64,000 nucleotides of DNA from positions 310,001 through 374,000 of the forward strand of contig JAOWBW010000387.1 in assembly GCA_026119855.1 (NCBI GenBank), in the 5' to 3' direction. Below the pieces are notes generated by a model. It was given only the letters and a program-made list of their open reading frames with translations. It was not told the DNA's origin and made no database searches. The position numbers and the translations under genes were made by a program. Shown piece after piece: positions 56,152-64,000 of this stretch (position 1 is its first letter; each line of letters opens with the position of its first letter). Source of the stretch: Campanula takesimana (taxonomy: Eukaryota > Streptophyta > Magnoliopsida > Asterales > Campanulaceae).

Positions 56152-57991
56152 ACCTAAGTATATTTTATGGACTTTAGGATCCTATGTAAGAAGTTTTATA
56201 ACTTCAATTTTTAGATAAGTCCAATTTTATAGAATAGGCTTAGTGGTTAGGGCTTATACTTAGAATTGAGGTTTCAAGCTGAAGACCATCTGCTCATTGC
56301 TCAAGCGCAGTACATCATCTGCTCATTCTTCGTGCGCAGTAGGTCATGTGTTCATTCTCCATTTGCAATAGTCCATCTGCTCATTGCTCAAGCACCGTAC
56401 ATCATCTGCTCATTCTTCATGCGCAGTAGGTCACCTGCTCATTCTCCATGCGCATAGCATCATCTGCTCATTTCCATGTGCAGAGTAACATCTGCTCATT
56501 CTCCACGCGCATAGCATTATCTACTTATTTTTCATGCGCAGAGGAACACCTACTCATTCTCCACGCGTATAGCATCATCTGCTTATTTTCCATGCGCAGA
56601 GCAAAACCTGCTCATTCTCCACGCGCATAGCATCACCTGCTCATTTCCATGCGCAGAACATTATCTGCTCCCTTTCATGTGGAGAACAATACTTGCTTAG
56701 TTTCCATGAGCAGAACGTCTGCACATTCTCTATACGCATGACTTCTATGAGCAGAGCAGATTAGCTTGGTCCTTATGCTTATCTTTCAACAACCTCATAT
56801 TCTTGAAGCTTGGAAAGCGCTTTACTTAATTTCAAGATTTGAAGAAGACCAAGGAGAAAGCATGAAGACCATACACAGATCATCATCTGCGCATCTATCA
56901 CTTGCGCATGACTCCTATGCGCAGGTCCTTCAGACCTGGTCCTTAAACACTTGAACAGCTCTCTTATCTTATTAGCTTGGAAAGCGTCAAAACAATATAT
57001 GCTTTATGGATAGAGCCAAAGAGCTGAGGTGTGCACAAACGACAAATTATGCACACTCAGCACAAGCAGACAGAGGCGCCTAACGAATACATTTCAAATG
57101 AAGACAGTTGTCATCCTTCTAGAAGAAGATTTGAAACTTGTTTTCTTGCTTTGTCTCCAACGGCTATAAAGGACACATGCGCACCAATAGGATTATACCA
57201 GCTAATCGTCCTTGCTGATGCTCCCCAACTGCTACAAAGGACACCTGCGCACCAATCATATTGTGCTAGCTCATCGTCCTTGCTCAGAGCTCCAACGGCT
57301 AGTTTTAAGCTCTCAGCTATAAATAGCCTGCTCATCTTCATTTCCAAGTTGCTTGAGTTTTTGCTTCCAAACAGAAACTTTGAAGTTTTGAAGATTGCCT
57401 GCTTATTTCCAGAATTCTCAAGAACAACCTTCATATCTTCATACCTTACTAAGCCCAAATCCTAAAGCCTTGTAACACCCATATTATCTTGTTCTCTTCA
57501 TCTCATAGATCTATAGAGCCCAGATTTCTGACACACACACACCTCTTGAAGTTTTGATCTCATCGATCATACTTCTAGTGATACACCGGTTTAGTCTAGG
57601 ATTTGTTCTTTAAAGCATAGATTTAGTTTTGAGTTTTGATTCTTGTAATCATGTAAAAGCTCCTCAAAGTAATATAAATCTCATCGTTAGAAATCCAAGA
57701 CTAACCATCTTGATAGAGGACGTAGATCTTTCCGATCGAACCTCTCCAAATAGCTTGTCTCATTACTTTGTTTTTCATTCTACATTTAAGCTTTTTTGAT
57801 ATATTGCTTTGTTTGATCGTTGTAGATTGTCTTGCACTGTTTGAATTGTGTTTGTTTGCTTTCTACCTTAGTACATTTTGCGCCTCTCTTTAAACCAAAC
57901 TTAGTGCATGCGTTTTTACACTCCTGCGCATATACCTGCGCATTAGTGATTACTTTAAGTTTCCGGTGTGCATTTCACACTCTTGTTGCGC
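56152..57991 (+). other. Probable decayed LTR with TGCGCA array
   Basis: 56280-56710 holds about eleven units of roughly 29-30 bp alternating CTGCTCATTCTCCACGCGCA and CTGCTCATTTCCATGCGCAG. Further TGCGCA words lie at about 56887, 56903, 56917, 57177, 57247 and, at the 3' end, 57925-57945. TATA box CTATAAATAG at 57318, followed by a CT-rich region, suggests an LTR of unknown family. Two 70-bp direct repeats (GGACACATGCGCACCAAT / GGACACCTGCGCACCAAT) sit at 57170 and 57240. Confidence 0.5.
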
Positions 57992-57996
57992 GCTAT

Positions 57997-59520
57997 TGTA
58001 AGTACCCCAATCTGAAATTAACCAACTTTAGAGGAATTCTTAGCACCATTCAGGGATAAACTGATAGGCTGGGACCTCACTAAGATAAACCTAAAATTCC
58101 AGGACTACTCTGGAATTAAAATTGGAAAAATCCAGAAGCTCACCAGGCTGAGCCGTACGGATGGTTTGGACGCGAGAGGGGCCAATCCGTACAGATGGTT
58201 TGGGCACCCTCAGTCTTTATAAATTGAGACCCTGGCTGATCATTTCAGGGGGGAGAAAATCATTTGTGTGTACAAACTCTGCCAAACTTAGAGCAGATTA
58301 GGGACACAAACATTTTTGAGTGAAAAGAGAGAAAGAAGATAGGCTTAGAACCAAAATTGGTGAGGCCTCCTTATCCCTATCTTCTCTTCATCTCATAACC
58401 TATTTTATTTTTCCTTATTTATATTATGTCTTTATTATTCTTGCACATATTATGAATTGGAACCAAGTCCTTGATATGAATCAATGGTACCCTCATGTTC
58501 TATGCATGATCAAGGGTTCAAACCTAAGATGATCAAGGCTTGTTATCATTTAATGTCTCTTTACATTATGTCTTTACATTAATGCTCCTTACATTATGTC
58601 TTTACTTTTATGCAATTTACATTATGTCTTTACATTTATGCAAGTTAAATTCCATGTCTTTACTTTTAAGATGATTTTATGGTGAAATGATCAAGTTTGG
58701 ATGATAAAGTTTCAATCTTTATCATTCAAACTTTGATCGAACTCCAATAATGTCCCTTTGGATGGTAAAGACTCAATATTTATCCATCTAAAGGTTGATT
58801 TCTTACCTCCCCAAGGTTTTTCCTTGGATGAACCATCCATTTGGATGTTAAAGTTGCCATCTTTAACCATCCAAATGATGATTTTGGCTCAAATGCCATG
58901 TTCATCACCTTTCTTAATTTTTCCCCAATTATTGTCTTGATCACACCCAAAACCTTATGTTTTGGTGTTTAATTAGTGATTAAGAGCATATAGATGATTT
59001 AATTCAAGCTTTGTGTGAGTAAATAAACTGGAAATATGTAAAATAGTTCAGTTTCAGCAGAATGCTCTGTTTCTGCCTGAAACTGGGCTGATTTCTTGAC
59101 AATCTGTAAAAACCCCAGGGATGACCTTCCCAGCCGTACGGCTAGTTTGGTCAGAGGGGTGATTTTTCAGTCTTTCCCTTTTCTGTTAAACTGTTTACAA
59201 AAAACAACCCTTTTTTATTAAGTTTCTAACTGATTTTGTTAAAAAGTCAGTTTCTCCCATTTTCAAGAAAACACACACACACACACTTGCACAATTTTTA
59301 ACAAACTTTAGGGAGACTCGGTTTTTCCGAGGCACTTTGGGTGAACTACCGGTTGAGTTCTTCCCAAAGCGTAACCTGACCTCCGAATCCTTTGTCTCTA
59401 ACCATTTTTCGTTAAGTTTGGGTTTAATGTTAAACTAACGTGGCGACTCCGTTAAACATTGAAAGTGCCGTGTTTGATTCTCGAGGGAACTTTCTTCCAT
59501 TTTCCCGCGGGTATCTTACA
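57997..59520 (+). repeat. 5' LTR of element F
   Basis: Starts TGTAAGTACCCC, ends GGGTATCTTACA (termini TGTAAG/CTTACA inverted). Words AGCCGTACGGAT (58151) and ATCCGTACAGAT (58185) lie upstream of TTTATAAAT (58216-58224); AGCCGTACGGCT is at 59132-59143. U5 has ACGTGGCGACTCCG (about 59439). Confidence 0.92.
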
Positions 59521-59521
59521 G

Positions 59522-59528
59522 TGGCGAC
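59522..59528 (+). other. Primer site of F, interrupted
   Basis: TGGCGAC at 59522-59528 is followed by solo LTR I. The remainder GCGACTCCGCTGGGGA stands at 63169-63184, with GCGAC duplicated as the TSD. Confidence 0.9.
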
Positions 59529-60323
59529 TGTCACGACCCGAAATCTAGGCTCTATTTTATTAGTAATAAATAATTATTATTTATTTATTTGCTTAATTAT
59601 GTATTTAAATTATTACTTAATTTATAATTTATGAGTTATAATAATTCCTGCCTAGCATTTTATTTGGGCTAGTGTAGTATTGTTGGGTCTTATTTGTTAG
59701 TGGGGAGAAATTGTTAGTTGATGGGGAGGGGGTCTAGTTGTAACTTTTTAAAATAATTTTCCCTTACTCCCCTCACCTCCCTCACCTTCTCCCTCACTCT
59801 CCCCATTCTTCTTCCCAGCACAACTCTCTCTCTCTCTAGCATTGTGGGTAAGTTTTCTTCATCTTCCTTCTCTCCTCATTTTCTTCATCTTCTACTAGTT
59901 ATTTCTCATTTCTTAAAACGTGAAACTTGTTTAGATCGTCGATAGGATCGTAAAGGGCTAAAAATATTCGAGTTCCGGCAACTTTGAGAAAATCCGGGTA
60001 AGTTACTTTTCCCCCATTTTGATGCTAAAATGTTCATATCATGTTTATATGATGTTTGATGTGTTATATTTGAAGTTTGGTTGAGTTTATAATTTATTTT
60101 GAATTTATTTGAGTTTTTGGGTAAAAATGGTGAAATCTTGAATGTGGGGATTTGGTGTTGGTTTGGATGATTAAAGGGTGTTATTTAGGTTCCCTTTAGG
60201 TTGGATGTTGTTTAGGAGCTTTAGAAATGTACTGGGAAGCTTTGATTTTGATAACTTTAGTGAAGGTGGTGTTTTTGGTTCGAAATTTGGTAAACCCAAG
60301 AAGAATCTGGGCATTGTTCATCT

Positions 60324-60551
60324 GGCACGGTCGTGCTCCTTTATTTGGCACGGTCGTGCCACATTCACTTTCCCTCTCGTAATGGTTGGCACGGTCGTGC
60401 TCCTTTATTTGGCACGGTCGTGCAACATTCCCTTTCCTCCCGTCATGTTTGGCACGGTCGTGCCACTTTCTTAGGCACGGTCGCGCCAAAATTGCCTTTC
60501 CTTCCGTCATGATTGGCACGGTCGTGCCACTTTCTTAGGCACGGTCGTGCC
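60324..60551. promoter_or_regulatory. Eight GGCACGGTCGTGCC words in four pairs
   Basis: Word starts: 60324, 60347; 60388, 60411; 60451, 60474; 60515, 60538. Spacing is 23 bp within each pair and 63-64 bp between pairs. The word is a perfect 6-2-6 inverted repeat around GT; four of the eight are exact. The pair unit resembles the 22-bp pairs of Copia B and G. Confidence 0.92.
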
Positions 60552-61137
60552 AAGCTAGGATTCTGGTATATTCTTCCCTTTTCTTCTAAAATTGTTTCCT
60601 CCATAACTTCTTCGTCCGGACTCCGTTTTAGGCGTGTAAACTATCGTTTCGAAGCTCTCTTCTAGTACTACAATATGGGATGGGTCGTTCAGTTAAGTTC
60701 TAAGTTTTATACTTCGGGATTTTATTGGGTGTTTGAGGTTAAGAGGAGTTGTATCGATCCATTGTGAACAAGTTTTGTAAATTCAATTGAGTGACTTTAT
60801 TGAGTTGTTATGATCATTTTGGGATAAGTGAGGACTTCATACTTTGAGACCCTTTAATTGAAAGTTATTTTACTGATCGGATTGATTTTTGAATAAGACT
60901 TGGTCTAGGTTTTAGGTGATATCCTATAGTACCTAGAGGGTTGTTTTGGAACACTAAAGTGTAGGGTTTAGTCCAGTCGTGATCATGTTCTAATAAGGGT
61001 AACCTTTTGGATTCGTTTGGGTACTTACGGTTTGATTAACCTTAAGGTGTATTCATTCTGATTTCCTACTTTGAAATTCCAGGTGTGATGAGATGGTTGA
61101 GTTCATAGTCCTAGTATATCTTTATGAGTAAATGTTT

Positions 61138-61888
61138 GAGTAAACTCCTTTTCCGCCCCTCGTACTATGGCCCCAACGTCAATTTGACACTCGTACTATT
61201 GAAACAACAAATGTATGATGCGTACTATAGTTTTATTAGCAAAATTAACCAATTTACTATTCATTTGTTAACTTTTTTTAATGAACATTATTTTTTTAAC
61301 AGGCATTAATTTATTTTAACAAAACTAACTTTTGGGGCGATTTTTGAGTTTTTCGCCGGATTTGCGCCGTCGGCCATATCTACGGCACCGCTGATTATTT
61401 TACTGATCCCAACGGTCAATATGAGCGCCTGAGTGATGCGAATATTCCCCAGAAATTTGACGACGATCCAACGGTTAATGAAGCGGTAATTTGATTTTTA
61501 ATATAGCGAATTTTTGGAGATTTTCGCCAGTTTTCGCCGCCGGCCATTTCTCCCTCTCCGGCAATTATTTGGAAGATCCCAACGGTCATCATGTGCGCCT
61601 AGGGGATGCGACCAAATCCCATAAGTTTCACGACGATCCAACGGTTAACGAAGTCGGAATTCAATTTTTACATATGCGATTTGGTTTTGATGGAGATAAC
61701 AAAAGTTAGTTATAAATTAATGCTCGTTAAAAAAATAACGTGTGTTAAAAAAAGTTAACGAATGAATAGTAAATTGGTTAATTTTGCTAATAAAACTATA
61801 GTACGCATCATACATTTGTTGTTTCAATAGTACGAGTGTCAAATTGATGTTGGGGCCATAGTACGAGGTGCGGAAAAGTAGTTTACTC
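61138..61888. mobile_element. Mutator-like MITE J with about 190-bp TIRs
   Basis: TIRs 61138 to about 61331 and about 61699-61888 (GAGTAAACTNCTTTTCCGC at the ends) are about 95 % identical by eye. TSD GTAAATGTTT (10 bp) at 61128-61137 and 61889-61898. Long TIRs and a 9-11 bp TSD indicate the Mutator superfamily. No transposase; the centre is a two-copy tandem repeat. Confidence 0.92.
61336..61680. repeat. Two about 170-bp tandem copies inside MITE J
   Basis: Copy 1 about 61336-61503, copy 2 about 61504-61680. Both contain TTTTCGCC, CGCCGNCGGCCAT, GATCCCAACGGTCA and GACGATCCAACGGTTAA in order. About 75-80 % alike by eye. More GC-rich than the TIRs, so possibly captured host sequence. Confidence 0.75.
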
Positions 61889-63168
61889 GTAAATGTTTAG
61901 GGTCATTTTGGTAATAGTCATTGTGCCATTTGTGAGCGACCGTTTGGGTTGTGCTCTTTATGATTTACTTGTGGGTATCATATTTAGGATGTATTTGATA
62001 CGTGCCTTGTCTTGGAATCATCTTGTTTTAATGATCAATGTTGTTGTGCTCTTTATGAGAAATTCCGTTTATCGTTGTTGTGCTCTTCATGAGAAACTCT
62101 TGTTATCGTTGTTGTTAAACTCTTCTTGAGTACCCGTTGCATCTTTATGGTGATTATTTAGTATGGTTCCCTACTTTGGAATCCTTAGTTGTTTACCGTG
62201 CTAGTATTTTATTTCTTAGCATGATTGAAAGTCCAGCTGGTTAAATTGTGTATCGAGTCAGGCAATGGATAATGCTATAATGGCACGAGCTAAGTCCAGT
62301 ATAGCATCGCCCATTGGTCCTTCTGTCCTCATCCAGATTGGCCTTGGTTGGGATGAGCTAGCTCCGTTGTGGGTATTCTAGCTAATCGTTTTGGAGCATG
62401 ACTTTGTGGCATGGCTCCCGCCCCTTGTGGCACTTTACATTGTTATTGGTTCCGGTACCGGGTTTCTCTTCAGCTTTTATGCTACTATGAAGATGGTTTG
62501 TTTGATTGATGGGTTGATTGGTCGCTTCTGACCGGGGTTTTCTCTTCGGCTTTTATGCTACTGTGAAGATATGGATTGGTTGATTGTTGAAGCTGCGCAG
62601 CGACCTTTATTTGGTTCTTTCTGTTGGGAAACCTTGGCTAATATCCTTTGTTATGTGTTTACTTTCCGCTGCTATCTGTTGACTGTTAATTGTTACATGC
62701 TATGTGATATTTATCATTGTTTATTGCTTATTGCATTATAGCATGCCATGTAGTTGCATTAGTAACTTACTGAGATTTTATCTCACCCCGTTTATTTCCA
62801 TCTTTGTTTTTCCTTAACCCCCCCCCAGGAGGAAAAGGATTAGGATTCGCGGATCGAGGAGGACGTCGAGAGGATTGAGATTTTGGGGCAGGTTGTTATG
62901 GATCGGTTTACATTATTTAAATGTATAACCTTTTGGGGATAGTTTTACCATTATTGACGTCATTAAGAATTGTATATTTTATTCTTTTGGGTATAAGCTG
63001 TGGAGCTTATGTTAGATGTACTTTGTTGATTTAAACTTGGATTTGTAAAACCTTGTGTTATGATCTTTTGGTTCAAAATGGAATTTTTAACTTCTATATT
63101 TTAGAGTTTTGGTTTTAAGTCGACGTCCAGTTCGCGTATTCCGGACCCGCGGGTTCGGGGTCGCGACA

Positions 63169-64000
63169 GCGACTCCGCTGGGGAATAAAGTGTTTGCAAA
63201 CTTCTTTTTAGATGCTTTGGGGACACTTTTGTGTGCGTCAAACACCCGTCCCGTTTGTTGACTTTGTGCATATTTTTGTGTGTGTTTTATGTTTCTGTTT
63301 TGATTTCTGGGAGTGAAACTATTCTGGAAACACAATAAACTGGGGCTTGATGATTAGAAGTTGAAAATTTGCAAAAATAATGGAGCTACTGCTCTAGCCA
63401 TATGGCTAGTTTGGCTGGCCCCACAGAATGATTCAAGCTAACAATTTTGTGCAGGGCAGAGGCATTCTGATGGTCCCCTTGCATTTCTTCTTGTCCAGGT
63501 TCCATTTACAACCTCTACTTGTGCACATTCACCTTCTTTTTTCTTAGCCAAAAATGGATTTTCAAAGCTTGGTAATGCACAAATCTTTTGGACATAAAAT
63601 TGGGTTTTCAAAGCCTCATTGTGCATTACCCCTTTCATAAAAGTTTTGGTTTCTCAAATTCTTTTGTTGTGCACAACCTTTTTGTACAAATGATTCTCAA
63701 AAAGTTGTTGTTCTTGTTGTAAAAATTTTGGTTTCAAAAACCTTTGGTTGTGCACAAGCTTTCCATGTACAAAATTTTTATCCTTGCTTTTTCATATCCC
63801 TGCTTGATTACTTGTGCAAATGCTTGTTCCTTATACTTGTTTATATATTGTTCATACATTGGTCATGATATTAAAACAAATTGAAAATTCCTATTTTGAC
63901 TCAAAGCGGAACATAAAAGGCTTCACACAACGCGCACTTGACCTTGTGCACGTTCCAAAAACCCTTTAAACCAGGGATGGATGCCACGATGCAACTTGAT
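63169..64000 (+). other. Leader of element F
   Basis: Rest of the primer site, then an AT-rich leader. CTAGCCATATGGCTAG (63394-63409) is a perfect 16-bp palindrome. From 63500, loose repeats of TTGTGCAC...TTTTGGTTTCAAAA recur. No gene seen before the window ends. Confidence 0.7.

Larger units (their letters stand above)
59529..63168. mobile_element. Solo LTR I in the primer site of F
   Basis: Starts TGTCACGACCCG and ends GGGTCGCGACA, near-complementary termini; TSD GCGAC at 59524-59528 and 63169-63173. 3640 bp, or about 2880 bp without MITE J and its TSD. No coding region, hence a solo LTR of a large gypsy family. Eight GGCACGGTCGTGCC-type words lie at 60324-60551; a C-run is at about 62818. 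Confidence 0.92.
57997..64000 (+). mobile_element. Ty3/gypsy element F, 5' part
   Basis: 5' LTR 57997-59520, primer site split by solo LTR I, and leader 63169-64000. TSD candidate GCTAT (57992-57996). The rest lies beyond the window. Confidence 0.85.

Noticed and set aside
57031..57465. 144-codon plus-strand and 115-codon minus-strand frames
   Set aside because: They overlap each other and the duplicated TGCGCA region upstream of a TATA box; no recognised motif.
60324..60551. Evenly spaced short palindromic repeats, CRISPR-like at first sight
   Set aside because: Spacers are nearly identical between pairs, the repeat is only 14 bp, no cas genes are near, and the context is a plant LTR.
61491..61709. 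72-codon frame in MITE J
   Set aside because: Starts in TIR-proximal AT-rich DNA and is not conserved in the other tandem copy; no evidence of coding.

Overview
This 64 kb window looks like intergenic DNA from a flowering plant with a repeat-rich genome. I see no host gene, rRNA, tRNA or prokaryotic feature. Almost every base belongs to LTR retrotransposons inserted into one another, plus one Mutator-type MITE. Evidence for a plant: Ty1/copia elements primed by initiator tRNA-Met; Ty3/gypsy elements of the Tat/Ogre kind (DNGS protease, G-patch, dual RNase H, a TGGCGACTCCGCTGGGGA-type primer site, antisense plant mobile domain and DUF7745-like genes); and a long-TIR MITE.

Layout, with nesting read from target-site duplications (TSDs). 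C is a decayed minus-strand Copia (1-1808 and 22421-25208, left end outside the window). It is split by gypsy A (1809-22415, TSD CTTTG), which carries gag and an antisense mobile-domain pseudogene but no pol. A is itself split by Copia B (4377-12918, TSD TATCT), the youngest large element: its LTRs differ at about nine of 1519 positions, and its 1319-codon frame is broken only by three stops. C adjoins a plus-strand sister copy, C' (25213-25938 and 35911 to about 36400), which is split by gypsy D (25939-35905, TSD ATGGG). D contains a solo LTR (29103-30430, TSD GTATC). E (about 36400-45542, minus strand) is a damaged Tat element with a recognisable pol and two antisense genes. Copia G (45543-53467, minus) cuts E in its gag region and has lost both ends of one LTR. 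Next come solo LTR H (53527-56146, TSD CCATC), an array rich in TGCGCA, and gypsy F (57997 to beyond the window). F's primer site is split by solo LTR I (59529-63168, TSD GCGAC), which contains MITE J (61138-61888, TSD GTAAATGTTT).

The most unusual signal is shared by unrelated elements. Copia and gypsy LTRs, and often the untranslated leader of the same element, carry GC-rich palindromic words, usually two to six copies spaced 19-23 bp. Most have the form arm-CG-NN-CG-arm, for example CAGGCGGGCGCCTG in B, GGTCCGCCCGGACC in G, GGCACGGTCGTGCC in I, AGCCGTACGGCT in C, F and H, and GATACCTCGTACGAGGTATC beside the antisense gene of E. The letters change between elements while self-complementarity is kept, and leader and LTR of one element use the same word. 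A second signal, in Tat elements A, D and E, is a pair of hairpin modules (one often capped by a GNRA-type loop) that keep the same order and show paired base changes. These are by-eye observations; no alignment or folding was run.
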